From: Mongoliibacter sp. | GTDB lineage: Bacteria > Bacteroidota > Bacteroidia > Cytophagales > Cyclobacteriaceae | DNA length: 57,100 bases | Direction: 5' to 3' | Assembly: GCF_007692705.1 (NCBI RefSeq) | Contig: NZ_REBN01000176.1 | Coordinates: 1 to 57,100 of the forward strand | Shown: positions 17,642 to 27,319 of the stretch, piece after piece | Numbering within the stretch: the stretch's first letter is position 1 | How the letters are laid out: each line of letters starts with the position of its first letter | Program-made: the position numbers and the translations under genes | Notes under the pieces: model-generated | What the model was told of the DNA's origin: nothing | What the model saw: only the letters and a program-made list of their open reading frames with translations | Databases searched by the model: none

Positions 17642-18301
17642 TTACCTAAACCTAAACTTCAGGTACTTGATTTTTTCTCCCTTCTCACTAAAAATCTTTT
17701 CGTATCTGGTCTTAATCCCATGATGCTCGTCTTTCAGTTCAGAAGCATAAAAATCATGCGTATGGAAATTCAGTTCTATATCTTCCCTACTTTGCAATAA
17801 TTCTAAAGTATAATCAAAAAGCCCTGTATTGTCCGTTTTGAAGTGAACCATACCATCTTTTTGAATCATGGGCTTGTACAATTCCAAAAACCTAGGAGAG
17901 GTAAGTCTTCTTTTTTCATCTCCATCTCTGGGAAAAGGATCGGGAAATGTGATCCATAACTCAGAGATTTCACCTTCTGCAAAAAACTTTTCCAGCATCT
18001 GTATTTGGGTCCTAAGGAAAGCTACATTCTCCAAACCTTCTTCAATGGCAATAGTGCTTCCTTTCCAGATCCTTGAGCCCTTGATATCAACTCCTATGAA
18101 ATTCCTGTCTGGAAATTGCCCTGCCAAACCTACTGTAAACTCTCCTCTACCACAGGCCAATTCAACTGTGATGGGATTATCATTTTTAAATTGAAGGGTC
18201 TGCCAATTGCCTTTGACATTTTCAAAAATCTCTTTTCCTTCTTGGACAACATTTCTGTTTTCCTCGTTTTCCTTGAATCTTTGCAGCTTTTTTCTGCCCA
18301 T
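17642..18301 (-). CDS. trmB: tRNA (guanine46-N7)-methyltransferase
   Basis: 219 residues from the ATG at 18301 (MGRKKLQRF). This start leaves one base after the folC stop and is preferred to an upstream start at 18331 inside folC. Motifs are VELACGRGEFTVGLA (SAM binding), GVDIKGSRIWKG and the TrmB signature WITFPDPFPRD. It methylates G46 in the variable loop of tRNAs, using SAM. It is the last gene of the SPOR-exbB-exbD-tonB-folC operon. The length is normal and no key motif is missing. Confidence 0.96.
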   Translation of the reverse strand: MGRKKLQRFKENEENRNVVQEGKEIFENVKGNWQTLQFKNDNPITVELACGRGEFTVGLAGQFPDRNFIGVDIKGSRIWKGSTIAIEEGLENVAFLRTQIQMLEKFFAEGEISELWITFPDPFPRDGDEKRRLTSPRFLELYKPMIQKDGMVHFKTDNTGLFDYTLELLQSREDIELNFHTHDFYASELKDEHHGIKTRYEKIFSEKGEKIKYLKFRFR

Positions 18302-18302
18302 G

Positions 18303-19592
18303 TTATAATTCCTTGATTTCAGCGACCACAAAGGTACTCCCTCCGATGAAAATCATATCCTTTGGCCCTGCTTTTTTCATCGCTTTTTCTATGGCTTTAT
18401 TCACGTCCTTTTCAACCTCTCCCTCCAAACCCGCTGCAACAGCCATTTCTGAAAGTAAGTCAACACCCAAAGCACGGGGTATATTGGCTTGACAGAAAAA
18501 ATAATAAGCATGTTGCGGCAAAAGCGCTAAGACCTTGCTTAGGTCTTTATCATTCACCATACCAAGAATAAAGAACAGTTTGTCATGTGGTGTATTCCTG
18601 ATCTGTTCCACCAACATTTTCATCCCATCTTCATTATGCCCTGTATCACAAACCATTAATGGTGACCGAGAAAGGACCTGCCATCGGCCTTTAAGTCCAG
18701 TGAGATTTACAATTTGCATGAGCCCACTTTTAATATGGGTATCATTGATATTGTAACCCAAGCTTCTCAATACATCTATGCTTTTCAAAATACCAGGGAG
18801 GTTTTTTATTTGATATACTCCCAAAAGATCTAAATATAAAGAATAGGAAAATGCTCCTTTTCTAATGGTATAGCTCCTTAATGAATTATCGGAAATCGTA
18901 GAGCTATTCACTTCAAATTCTTGATCAGCAAAAAATATAGCAGCGTTTTTACTATGGGCAATTTCTAGGAAAACATCTTCTATCTCCTCTTGTTTTTGAC
19001 TAATCACTACAGGAGTATTCTGTTTTATAATTCCTGCTTTCTCTCCAGCTATTTCCTTTAAAGTATTCCCAAGGTATTGCATGTGATCCATGCTGATATT
19101 CGTAATCACACTGACTTTGGGCTGAATGATATTAGTACTGTCAAGTCTTCCACCCATACCGACCTCCACAACAGCAATATCCACACGGGTCTTGGCGAAG
19201 TACCAGAATGCCATTCCTACTGTCATTTCAAAAAAACTGGGGTGTAGCTCTTCAATAAACTCCTGATTTTGGGCTACGAAATGAACAACTTCGGCTTCTG
19301 GAATTTCTTGCCCATTAACTTTGATGCGCTCGGTGAAGGATTTCAGGTGCGGTGAGGTATATAAACCAACCTTGTACCCTGCTTTCATTAATACTGCACA
19401 TATGGCATGGGAAGTACTCCCCTTACCATTTGTTCCTGCAACATGTACAGACTGGAATTTGTCTTGAGGATTTCCCAAATGGGAACAAAGCTTTATGGTA
19501 TTGCTGAGGTCTTTTTTAAAAGCGGATGCACCGACTCTTTGAAACATCGGCAGGGCATTGAACAGGTAGTCCAACGTTTCCTTGTACGTCAT
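18303..19592 (-). CDS. folC: Bifunctional folylpolyglutamate / dihydrofolate synthase
   Basis: 429 residues from the ATG at 19592 (a TTG at 19601 would overlap the previous gene). It has the Mur-ligase-type P-loop HVAGTNGKGSTSHA, the region GGRLDSTN, and DTGHNEDGM in the C-terminal glutamate-ligase domain. It adds glutamates to folates and, in most bacteria, also joins dihydropteroate with glutamate. It starts one base after the tonB-like stop and ends one base before trmB, so it is clearly co-transcribed with an envelope-energy module to which it has no obvious functional link. Confidence 0.96.
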   Translation of the reverse strand: MTYKETLDYLFNALPMFQRVGASAFKKDLSNTIKLCSHLGNPQDKFQSVHVAGTNGKGSTSHAICAVLMKAGYKVGLYTSPHLKSFTERIKVNGQEIPEAEVVHFVAQNQEFIEELHPSFFEMTVGMAFWYFAKTRVDIAVVEVGMGGRLDSTNIIQPKVSVITNISMDHMQYLGNTLKEIAGEKAGIIKQNTPVVISQKQEEIEDVFLEIAHSKNAAIFFADQEFEVNSSTISDNSLRSYTIRKGAFSYSLYLDLLGVYQIKNLPGILKSIDVLRSLGYNINDTHIKSGLMQIVNLTGLKGRWQVLSRSPLMVCDTGHNEDGMKMLVEQIRNTPHDKLFFILGMVNDKDLSKVLALLPQHAYYFFCQANIPRALGVDLLSEMAVAAGLEGEVEKDVNKAIEKAMKKAGPKDMIFIGGSTFVVAEIKEL

Positions 19593-19593
19593 T

Positions 19594-20553
19594 CTAGTCA
19601 ACCTTTATGATAAAAGTGATTTTACCTTGAGAATAGTCTGCTGTAGCAGCACCTCCCTGTCTTTTGAAATTGATCTGATTCACAACGGTACGGTAATAAG
19701 CCAAAACCTCATTGGATACGTTATACTCCAAAGGAACTGCCTGCACAATTTTACCGCTATCATCTACTGTAATTCTAAAAACTATCCTTCCGCTTCTTGT
19801 AGAAACATTGTCATTGATGTTGGGTTTATTCGCAAAATCCCAACCCGCTAATTCCAAGTTATAACCTGATGCAGGTCCTGGGTTCCCTTCACCTGAGCCA
19901 GAACCCATAATTGCACGGCCATCTACTGTACCTTGGGGCTTACCTTCATCCCCTTTTTGATTGGAGGAGCCTTGGGCTGAACCTTGAGCAGGCTGATTTC
20001 CAGTACCGGATGTACCTCCTCCACCAAAAATTGCTCTCTGATCTATTTTTGGTTTCTCTTCTGCCTTAGTTGTAGTTTTTTCCGCCTCGGAAGTAGCCGG
20101 CTTTGTAACCGGTGTACTTTCTTTTTTCACAGGACTTGGCTCTTTGGGAGCAGGCTTGGGCTGTTCACTGCCTTTGACTGGACTAGGCGTTTTGGAAAGT
20201 GCTTCCACGGAAGGTTTAGCCGGTGTTGTCTGAGGCTTGGCTGCTTCCGTTTTTGGTTGTGTAATGGGAACTGTTGCTTCGGTAGGCTTTGGAGCTTGTT
20301 CACCTGGGGCTGGCGCTTGTGTATTCTGAGTTTGGGTTTCTGAAGGAGGAGCAGTAGTTTGAACGTCACCACTTCCAAAATCAGAAAAACCAAGATTTAA
20401 CTCCATACCATATTTTGGTAAGGGTGGAATTTGTTCTTTCCACACTACAATGAAGAAAATAGCCAAAAACACCAAGACATTGACTATCAATGTGATGACG
20501 GCAGCTTTCTTTTTGTTTTCTGCTTCTTGGCTATCTGTTTCCCAAATTTGCAT
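19594..20553 (-). CDS. TonB-like periplasm-spanning protein
   Basis: 319 residues. A short cytoplasmic start is followed by one membrane helix (about residues 18-38), a long Pro/Lys/Thr/Glu-rich linker (about 60-175), a Gly/Ser-rich stretch, and a C-terminal domain of about 75 residues (SGRIVFRITVDDSGKIVQA...) that looks like the TonB/TolA C-terminal fold. It should carry proton-motive energy from the ExbB/ExbD pair to the outer membrane. Its start shares a base with the exbD stop. The repetitive linker is AP/KP-rich and compatible with an extended rod. It could equally be TolA-like; the partner at the outer membrane is not proven. Confidence 0.88.
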   Translation of the reverse strand: MQIWETDSQEAENKKKAAVITLIVNVLVFLAIFFIVVWKEQIPPLPKYGMELNLGFSDFGSGDVQTTAPPSETQTQNTQAPAPGEQAPKPTEATVPITQPKTEAAKPQTTPAKPSVEALSKTPSPVKGSEQPKPAPKEPSPVKKESTPVTKPATSEAEKTTTKAEEKPKIDQRAIFGGGGTSGTGNQPAQGSAQGSSNQKGDEGKPQGTVDGRAIMGSGSGEGNPGPASGYNLELAGWDFANKPNINDNVSTRSGRIVFRITVDDSGKIVQAVPLEYNVSNEVLAYYRTVVNQINFKRQGGAATADYSQGKITFIIKVD

Positions 20554-20945
20554 TACTTGTATGGTTTGGTCGCAATAGTAACATTAGCTTCCAGTCCTGC
20601 GGCAATTCCGCCAATTTCGACAAGATGTTCAACAGGTACTTCTTTATCAATATGAAGGACTACTTGACCTTTTTTATCTTTGAGTAAATTGGAAAGTTCT
20701 GTCTTTACCTGTTCTCTTGAAACAACCTTATCGTTAACTGAAAACTTAAGGTCCTTAGTAACTGTAACGGTAATTTCCTGCATAACGATATCGGAAGACT
20801 CACTTGAAGGTAAGTTTACAGGTAATCCCGAAGGGGTGATGAATGAGGAAGTCAGCATGAAAAAGATGAGCAACAAGAAAATAATGTCAGTCATAGAAGA
20901 CATACTGAATGCAGAATCTACTTTATGTTTGGATTGCAGTCCCAT
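20553..20945 (-). CDS. ExbD/TolR family proton-channel subunit
   Basis: 130 residues. One N-terminal membrane helix contains the essential Asp (SSMTDIIFLLLIFFML, D20), and a periplasmic domain of ExbD/TolR type follows (SDIVMQEITVTVTKD ... VVLHIDKEVPVEHLV). It forms the proton channel with ExbB. Spacing to exbB is one base and the end overlaps the tonB-like start by one base. ExbD and TolR cannot be told apart safely from sequence alone. Confidence 0.94.
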   Translation of the reverse strand: MGLQSKHKVDSAFSMSSMTDIIFLLLIFFMLTSSFITPSGLPVNLPSSESSDIVMQEITVTVTKDLKFSVNDKVVSREQVKTELSNLLKDKKGQVVLHIDKEVPVEHLVEIGGIAAGLEANVTIATKPYK

Positions 20946-20946
20946 A

Positions 20947-21636
20947 TTATTTGTCTTGCAATAAATCGATGAATTCTATAGAGGAATACTCCATACTATG
21001 CACAAGTTTTGATACCTGAGTTACCAGGTAATTGTAACCTAAGTAAGCAATAATACCTACCACCAATCCTGTGGCAGTTGTGATCATGGCTTCATAGATA
21101 CCGGTAGAAAGTAACTTAGGGCTTACCATACCTTCTTCCTGCGCTACTCCTATAAATGCCCGAATCATCCCTGCAACTGTCCCTAGAAACCCGATCATTG
21201 GTGCAGCACCAGCTACGGTTGCAAGTAGGCCAAGATTTTTCTCAAGCTTGTAGATTTCTATCTTTCCTACATTCTCAATGGACACTTCTATATTTTTCAA
21301 AGGACTTCCTATTCTTTCGAGCCCTTTCGCTATCATATTGACTACAGGGGTACTTTCCTGCTGGCAAAGCATTTTTGCTTGCTCTATTTTTCCCGTCTGA
21401 ACCAAAATTTTGACCTGATCCATAAGGTGTTTTGGTGATTTAGATGCTTTTCTAAGGGTGATTATTTTTTCAACAAAAATAAAAATGGCCAAGACAAACA
21501 AAATGTATAAAGGAATCATCATATATCCCCCTTTGATCATAAGGTCCAAAAGACCTATACTTTCGGGAGCTTTTTCCATAACGGAAAGGGAATCGGCCAT
21601 CATCTGGCCATCAGTGCTGATTTGCGTAATTGTCAT
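20947..21636 (-). CDS. ExbB/TolQ/MotA family proton-channel subunit
   Basis: 229 residues with three membrane helices (about 34-54, 136-160 and 176-200). The signature ATVAGAAPMIGFLGTVAGMI and TTATGLVVGIIAYLGYN define the MotA/TolQ/ExbB family. An N-terminal extension of about 30 residues precedes the first helix. It works with the ExbD subunit encoded next. The ATG is one base after the SPOR gene stop, consistent with a single transcript. Confidence 0.95.
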   Translation of the reverse strand: MTITQISTDGQMMADSLSVMEKAPESIGLLDLMIKGGYMMIPLYILFVLAIFIFVEKIITLRKASKSPKHLMDQVKILVQTGKIEQAKMLCQQESTPVVNMIAKGLERIGSPLKNIEVSIENVGKIEIYKLEKNLGLLATVAGAAPMIGFLGTVAGMIRAFIGVAQEEGMVSPKLLSTGIYEAMITTATGLVVGIIAYLGYNYLVTQVSKLVHSMEYSSIEFIDLLQDK

Positions 21637-21637
21637 A

Positions 21638-22408
21638 TTAGTATTTCAAAATCCAAGTTGATTCATCGAATTCAGTTTTGGCTTCTTCCAATGCTTGAGA
21701 GGCCGAACTGAAGGTAGTATAACTCCCTATAGAAAGCCTATAATTTTTGGTTTCGCCATGTGGCATTAACAAATAAAGATTTTTTCCTTTTTGAAGCAGC
21801 TTATCTGCCTCTTCCCTTGCCAATCTTTCATTTGGCATACTTCCCACTATGATGAAATAAACAGCTCTATCTCCTGGAGAGGATACTATCTCTAAATTGC
21901 CGGGGGAAATACTGCTACTCGAAGCAGGTGTAGATCTTGGGATGCTTTCTTCTTCCACTGCTTCATCAGGTTCTTCTGTCATAGTTTCCTCATCGATCAC
22001 TTCTGTGGGTTCTTCCACGGCTTCCGGGGTCGAAGGTTCTACTACCGTTGGAAATGAGTTTTCTTGAGCGAATCTTTCCTGAGAATCTGTTTTTTCAGTT
22101 GCTGGCATGTAGTACAAGAAATATGCCATCACTCCCAAAATCACAAGAATCAACAACACCAGAGATAATAAAACAGGAGATTGTTTCCTTGGCCTTTTCG
22201 GGCTACCCGTACTTGGATTTATCAAGCCTTTTCCGACCGATGCTTTTACCACCTCCACATTATCTTTAACTGGCTTAGGATCAGTTATTTTATCCAGTTT
22301 CTCTTCCTTTTTAGGAGTAGCTGAAGATAAGGGAGTTACCTCTACAAAAGGGAAACCATAATCTTTATCATCAACAGGTATATTTTTATCGGGTTCTTTG
22401 GATGACAT
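21638..22408 (-). CDS. SPOR-domain membrane protein
   Basis: 256 residues: cytoplasmic N-terminus, one membrane helix (about 77-97, VLLSLVLLILVILGVMAYFLYY), an acidic Glu/Pro/Thr-rich periplasmic linker, and a C-terminal SPOR domain (about 183-256: AVYFIIVGSMPNERLAREEADKL ... YRLSIGSYTTFSSASQALEEAK). SPOR domains bind denuded peptidoglycan glycans at division sites. It opens the operon with exbB, exbD and the tonB-like gene, suggesting that the motor is tied to the septum or cell wall. A good -33/-7 promoter lies upstream. Confidence 0.93.
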   Translation of the reverse strand: MSSKEPDKNIPVDDKDYGFPFVEVTPLSSATPKKEEKLDKITDPKPVKDNVEVVKASVGKGLINPSTGSPKRPRKQSPVLLSLVLLILVILGVMAYFLYYMPATEKTDSQERFAQENSFPTVVEPSTPEAVEEPTEVIDEETMTEEPDEAVEEESIPRSTPASSSSISPGNLEIVSSPGDRAVYFIIVGSMPNERLAREEADKLLQKGKNLYLLMPHGETKNYRLSIGSYTTFSSASQALEEAKTEFDESTWILKY

Positions 22409-22432
22409 AGTTCTGGGATTTAAATTAACCTA

Positions 22433-22463
22433 CGAAGCTAAAAGAATTGGAGCAATTGGCAAA
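22433..22463 (-). promoter_or_regulatory. -33/-7 promoter of SPOR-exbBD-tonB-folC-trmB operon
   Basis: Read on the minus strand: TTTG at 22463-22460, a 19-nt spacer, then TAGCTTCG at 22440-22433, one mismatch from the Bacteroidota consensus TAnnTTTG. Transcription would start about 20 nt before the SPOR gene ATG. Confidence 0.6.
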
Positions 22464-22593
22464 CCATATTGCGCTTGCATTCTTCGGTTTCCTGATTAAA
22501 TACTCAAATTATAATTTCACCATTATGCTTAAATCTTACCTTGGGTATAAATCCTCTTTACTTTTTGCTTTCAGCCTAGAGGATACCTATTGA

Positions 22594-24306
22594 TCAATAC
22601 CCAAACTTATAAGTCAATCCTGCAATTCCCTGAATTCCCCTTACAGGATAGTTCAGAAATCGCTGATTGGTTCGATTCAATAAATTGTTCCCGATGGCAA
22701 AAACCGAAAATTGATCATTGATCTGATAGTCTGCTTTCAATTGCAGGTCTATGATTACCGGTAGAGTTTCGCTCCTAAATGAGGAAGATTCTAATTCGTT
22801 TTGTGGTATGTTCGAGTCAAAAACACCTCCTACTATTCCTCCCATGACATTGGCATTGAATTGCAACAACCACTTATCATCCAGCATAAAATTATTATTT
22901 AGACTTAATTCCCATTCGGGTCTTTGAAAGGCAGCTTCGAGAGTAGAAGTGTTGTAGAAATAGTAATTCGCTTTTCCTATTAATCTGTACCATCCTTCAT
23001 AATTCCAACTGACTTTGGCATTATAATTCAAGACTCTAGTATCATCATCATAGAAAATATTGAATCTGGTACTATCCAATTCAGAGTTGGCAAAGAAGTG
23101 CATGTTTCTAAATCTTCCATAGCCAACCCCAGCTTCGTAGGTAAGCTCATTGTTCAAAACTCCCTTTACCCCACCTTTGATTTCGAAATTCTGAATGGTA
23201 TTCAGTAGATTCATACTTGGTCCTAAAAATGGATTTTCCATGACAAAATCCATATAGGTTTGCCTTATGACATCACCTTCAAATCCTGCATAAATACCAA
23301 ATTCATCCTGTATCATATACTCACCAACTAATTGTGGAAATACCACGAAATCAGATTCTTTATTTTGAGTAACATCATTTTCGAATACAATATTGGCTCC
23401 AGCCCTAACCTTTAAAGCTTCATTTTGATAGCCTACATATGGATTTACTTTTAAATAGTTACGGTTGATATTAGAGTAAAACACATCCTTGGGCTGTGTA
23501 AGTGACATGTCCAAATCAATTCCGGACTTGATTGTATTGTCAAACCAATAGCCCGATTTGATCCTAAGTGCCAATTCTGTTTCTGCTGCTTCGAAATTAT
23601 CATTGAAGGCACGCATACCCAAGTTAACATCGTAATTAAAACCTTCCACCTTATCCAAATCCTGAATCCCAGCAGTAATCTTAAAAGTATTCAGGATGTT
23701 TTGGTTAGGTACAAAATTTTCCAAAACAGGGTTTTCAGTATCATATCCATAGAAATTGAACTTGTGCCTGTAATAATCTACTCCACCATATACTTGGAAA
23801 AAATCCCTGAAAAGGCTTCCATTTAACCCAACATCAGTAAAATTTTCTCCTGAATTCCTTCCATCAACAGGGCCTGTATAAAAACCTTCATGCTTTATTT
23901 TAACGCCATAATTATAATCACCCTCCTCCCAATTGTTGTACCTGCCTTCTATCAAAGGAGAACTGTAATTACCAAATCCAAATCGGGCAAAACCAGGGTA
24001 TAAATCTTCTCTTTTTCTTGGCCATTGCTTTTGGGCAGCCTCAGGCTCTATAACTTCTGGAGCCAATGAAAGGAAGTAAGGATTGACAAAGTAATTGAAA
24101 CTCCCATCACTTTTAGGAACAGGCAATACAGGAGTTCTTTCAAACTTTCTGGGCTGTTGTGGTAAGGTGAGTACCCTGTCTTTTCTGATTACAAATTCCT
24201 GATCTGTCACTTCACCTGCTTGTTGGGAAAACACGGGTATTGATGCAGACATTAAGATCAATCCTGCCAATATTCTGATATTCATATGCTTTTTGACAAT
24301 ATTCAT
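22594..24306 (-). CDS. Outer-membrane beta-barrel protein, TonB-receptor-like without plug
   Basis: 570 residues with a signal peptide (NIRILAGLILMSASIPVFSQ; an internal ATG at 24285 is an alternative start). From about residue 95 on the chain is a series of amphipathic beta strands rich in Tyr, Phe and Asn, ending in GIAGLTYKFGY with the terminal aromatic residue expected of an outer-membrane barrel. The C-terminal segment NQRFLNYPVRGIQG resembles TonB-dependent receptors, but there is no room for a plug domain. It starts 10 bp after the 996-aa TPR gene and so probably works with it. Substrate unknown. Confidence 0.85.
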   Translation of the reverse strand: MNIVKKHMNIRILAGLILMSASIPVFSQQAGEVTDQEFVIRKDRVLTLPQQPRKFERTPVLPVPKSDGSFNYFVNPYFLSLAPEVIEPEAAQKQWPRKREDLYPGFARFGFGNYSSPLIEGRYNNWEEGDYNYGVKIKHEGFYTGPVDGRNSGENFTDVGLNGSLFRDFFQVYGGVDYYRHKFNFYGYDTENPVLENFVPNQNILNTFKITAGIQDLDKVEGFNYDVNLGMRAFNDNFEAAETELALRIKSGYWFDNTIKSGIDLDMSLTQPKDVFYSNINRNYLKVNPYVGYQNEALKVRAGANIVFENDVTQNKESDFVVFPQLVGEYMIQDEFGIYAGFEGDVIRQTYMDFVMENPFLGPSMNLLNTIQNFEIKGGVKGVLNNELTYEAGVGYGRFRNMHFFANSELDSTRFNIFYDDDTRVLNYNAKVSWNYEGWYRLIGKANYYFYNTSTLEAAFQRPEWELSLNNNFMLDDKWLLQFNANVMGGIVGGVFDSNIPQNELESSSFRSETLPVIIDLQLKADYQINDQFSVFAIGNNLLNRTNQRFLNYPVRGIQGIAGLTYKFGY

Positions 24307-24316
24307 TATGGAATGA

Positions 24317-27304
24317 TTAATTGATCTTATTCAGTTTCTCTTTAGCCAATTTGACTATCTCTTCATTATTAGAGTTAGCTATTATGGATTCCAAAGTAGC
24401 TTTGGCTTGGAAATCCTCATCTAATTGGATATAGTTTTCTGCCAGTAACACAAAAGTTTTTCCGTACCAATATCCATATCCGGAATATGGTCCAGACTGA
24501 TCAAATATGGTTTCATTGGACTTTTCAAATTGTCCTGCCTTGTTTTGAATTTCTGCCAATAAGAACAATGCCTCAGCCCCATGGACAGTTTTGTATTCAT
24601 CAATCAAGTCCTTAAAAACCTTTTCAGCCTGATCGGTATTACCTGTTTTCAGTCTGGATTTTCCTTTGATCAACATGGCAGCCGGCACAGCATCTACAGT
24701 TACATTACCCAATGCAATCACCCTATCTGAATAATGTGCAGCAGAGTCGAAGGTTTCTGTTTCAAAATGCGCGATCATCAAACCTCTTTTGGCTTCATAT
24801 TCTTCAATCTGATTTCTGGCATTTTTGGAGGCTTCCCTAAGAAATGGCAAGGCCTTTCCATAGTTTTTATTCTCCATTTCTATGGCTGCTATCCTTTGTA
24901 TTGCCCGCAGACGCTGATTGGAGTCCCTCTCTCTTTCAATATTGTAGAAGTTTTCCAAAGCAAGGTCTTTTCTTCCTGCTTTATAATGCGATTCTGCAAT
25001 GAAATAAACCGCTTCAATCCTATTGGATGCTTGAGGGTAGTTTCTCATGTAATTTTCAAAAGCCTGTATAGCTTGTTGCCAGCTATTATCAAAATAAAGT
25101 GCTTTTGCAGCTTCAAACTCAAGATTCTGCAAGCTTTTATTATCTGGATTGGCTCCCCTGAATCTTGAAAGGTATTGTGAAAACTCAGCAGATCTACCTT
25201 CTATGGCCAATGCTTCCTGAAGTCCTACCAAAGCGGCTTCAGAATTGGATGAATTGGGGTGGTTCTCTAAAATTTTCTTGTAATCATCAATGGTGGCACT
25301 ATAATTTTGAAGTGAAAAACTTGCTACAGCCCTACCTTCCAGAGCAAATGGAATAAATGGACTATTAGGCCTGCTAGAAATCAACCTGCTAAAGCCATCT
25401 CGCGCGTCAGCGTACCTCATTTCCTCCATGTTGATTTGAGCTTTTTGGTAAATCGCATCTTCCAAGTGCAGGCTGTTTGGGTAATTGTTGATGAGCATGG
25501 TCATTTGCTGAATTGCTTCATCATTCCTGTTTTGAAAATTATAAACAACTCCACTTCTGAAATATGCATAGTCTACGAAGTCATTACTTTCTCTAATGGC
25601 TCTTTGGAAAATATTCTGGGATTCAGAAAACTTCTTCTGCACATAGTAAACATCTCCCAGGCGTATCAGGGCCTCATCATAATTTTCAGGCTCTGTACTC
25701 CCCTGTTTGCGGTCTACATAGCTTCTGAACTGGGTCTCCGCCTTGGCGTATTGTTCTGTGTTGAAAAAAGCATAGCCTAAACCGTAATAAGACTTAATGA
25801 GATAAGGGTCATTCGGATTGGGTCTTTGAGCCTGCAAGGCCTCATAGGCTCTTATAGCTGTCGGAAGGTCACCATTGGCAGAAAGGGCTTCCCCTTTCCA
25901 GAAATACGCCTGAACAACTAGCTCTTTATTGACAGGCGTGGAAATGGATTTATCAAAATAATTGGTTGCCAGTTCGTGCCTGTTATCCCTGTAATAGACA
26001 ATACCTTGGTAAAGTGTTATTTTTTGATAAGCTTCCCGTATACGTGGAGATTTATTTGGCATTCCCTCAATATGCTCAATAGCCCTAAGGTAATTGTTGG
26101 TATTGATCAAGGCATCAGTGAGTAGATTTTCTGCTTCCTTGGCATGTTTACCATTGGGGAAATTATCTAGGTAATTATCCAAAGCACCAACGGCATCCTG
26201 AAAACTTCCCCGCTCTAGATTTACTTTGGCAAAATTGATCAATGCATCTTCACGGATTTCAGGATTGACATCACTCTTGTAAGCAGCTGAAAAACTATTG
26301 GAAGCAAATTGAGGGTTATTCAGTTTGACGTAGGCGTGACCTAAATAATATGATGAAACTTGTCCAATCTCATCATTTTGACCTGCCGAAACTTTAAAAT
26401 AATCAGTAGCCCTTTGGTAATTTTCTATCTCAAACTGAGAAATACCAGCCTTATAAACTTGCGAACGGTTCAAATCCCCTTTTCTTGCATTGACAAAGGC
26501 ATCGTAATTTTCGGCAGCTTTCCCGAAATTCCTTTTTTCAAAGTAAGCTTCAGCTAAGTATAGGTGGATTTCCTCTTTCCGGTCTAAATTCTTTCTATTT
26601 TGAAGTACATTTTCTGCATAGCCAATCAAATCATCATATTGGGCCTGGCGATAATAGATTCCCGACAACATGTAGGGTACCCGCGTAGAATAAAACTGGG
26701 ATTTATCAGCTGCAGAAAAATCTCGGGATGCTTGTTCATAATTACCTTGGTTCATAGCTATAAAACCAGCGTAATAAAATGCATCTGCTGAATACTCACC
26801 ACTTTTTCCTTTGACTTGATTGAATTGAGTAAGAGCCCTTGGGTAATCCCCGAGTTGAAAATAGGAATAACCTGTTTTAAAAATGACCTCTGAGCGTTGT
26901 GCATCAGAAATATTATCGGTTCTTACTTTTTCAAATGCCGGTATGGCCTCACGGAAATTCCTGTTTTCAAAAAAGAAATTACCCAAGACATGTGCTGCCT
27001 CATTAGTTTTAGGATGGTTTCGGTAATCTCTAATAAAAGCATATACCAAATCAGAACTTCCGGGATTATCAATTTTAATGGAGGAAATTGCATAATAAAA
27101 ATCACTTAAAATTCTTATCTCTTCCTCATCGGTAGAAGCTTTAAGGTCTTCAAACTCATATTTAGAAGCGCTGAAAAGGTGTTTTTGAAAAAGTTCGAAA
27201 TGATCATCCAGCTGTTTGAATTCACTGGTTTGGTATAAGCTTGATTGTGAATAGGCCAATTGACCCATGCCCAATATCAAGAGCAAAACAAGGCTTTTTT
27301 TCAT
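24317..27304 (-). CDS. Long periplasmic TPR protein
   Basis: 995 residues from the ATG at 27304 (KKSLVLLLILGMGQLAYSQ signal peptide; a start at 27316 would not improve it). Almost the entire mature chain consists of tetratricopeptide repeats of the BamD/YbgF type (for example AAHVLGNFFFENRNFREAIPAF), more than twenty by eye. There is no lipobox, so it is a soluble or barrel-associated periplasmic scaffold. It lies between holA (15 bp upstream) and the barrel gene (10 bp downstream). Such a huge TPR solenoid next to a barrel suggests assembly or secretion across the outer membrane; function is not known. Confidence 0.9.
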   Translation of the reverse strand: MKKSLVLLLILGMGQLAYSQSSLYQTSEFKQLDDHFELFQKHLFSASKYEFEDLKASTDEEEIRILSDFYYAISSIKIDNPGSSDLVYAFIRDYRNHPKTNEAAHVLGNFFFENRNFREAIPAFEKVRTDNISDAQRSEVIFKTGYSYFQLGDYPRALTQFNQVKGKSGEYSADAFYYAGFIAMNQGNYEQASRDFSAADKSQFYSTRVPYMLSGIYYRQAQYDDLIGYAENVLQNRKNLDRKEEIHLYLAEAYFEKRNFGKAAENYDAFVNARKGDLNRSQVYKAGISQFEIENYQRATDYFKVSAGQNDEIGQVSSYYLGHAYVKLNNPQFASNSFSAAYKSDVNPEIREDALINFAKVNLERGSFQDAVGALDNYLDNFPNGKHAKEAENLLTDALINTNNYLRAIEHIEGMPNKSPRIREAYQKITLYQGIVYYRDNRHELATNYFDKSISTPVNKELVVQAYFWKGEALSANGDLPTAIRAYEALQAQRPNPNDPYLIKSYYGLGYAFFNTEQYAKAETQFRSYVDRKQGSTEPENYDEALIRLGDVYYVQKKFSESQNIFQRAIRESNDFVDYAYFRSGVVYNFQNRNDEAIQQMTMLINNYPNSLHLEDAIYQKAQINMEEMRYADARDGFSRLISSRPNSPFIPFALEGRAVASFSLQNYSATIDDYKKILENHPNSSNSEAALVGLQEALAIEGRSAEFSQYLSRFRGANPDNKSLQNLEFEAAKALYFDNSWQQAIQAFENYMRNYPQASNRIEAVYFIAESHYKAGRKDLALENFYNIERERDSNQRLRAIQRIAAIEMENKNYGKALPFLREASKNARNQIEEYEAKRGLMIAHFETETFDSAAHYSDRVIALGNVTVDAVPAAMLIKGKSRLKTGNTDQAEKVFKDLIDEYKTVHGAEALFLLAEIQNKAGQFEKSNETIFDQSGPYSGYGYWYGKTFVLLAENYIQLDEDFQAKATLESIIANSNNEEIVKLAKEKLNKIN

Positions 27305-27319
27305 AGTGTGGCACAATTA

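Noticed and set aside
19984-20343. Cys/Arg/Phe-rich plus-strand frame of 119 codons
   Set aside because: It is the opposite strand of the Pro/Lys/Ala-rich TonB-like linker; the composition is an artefact of that repeat.
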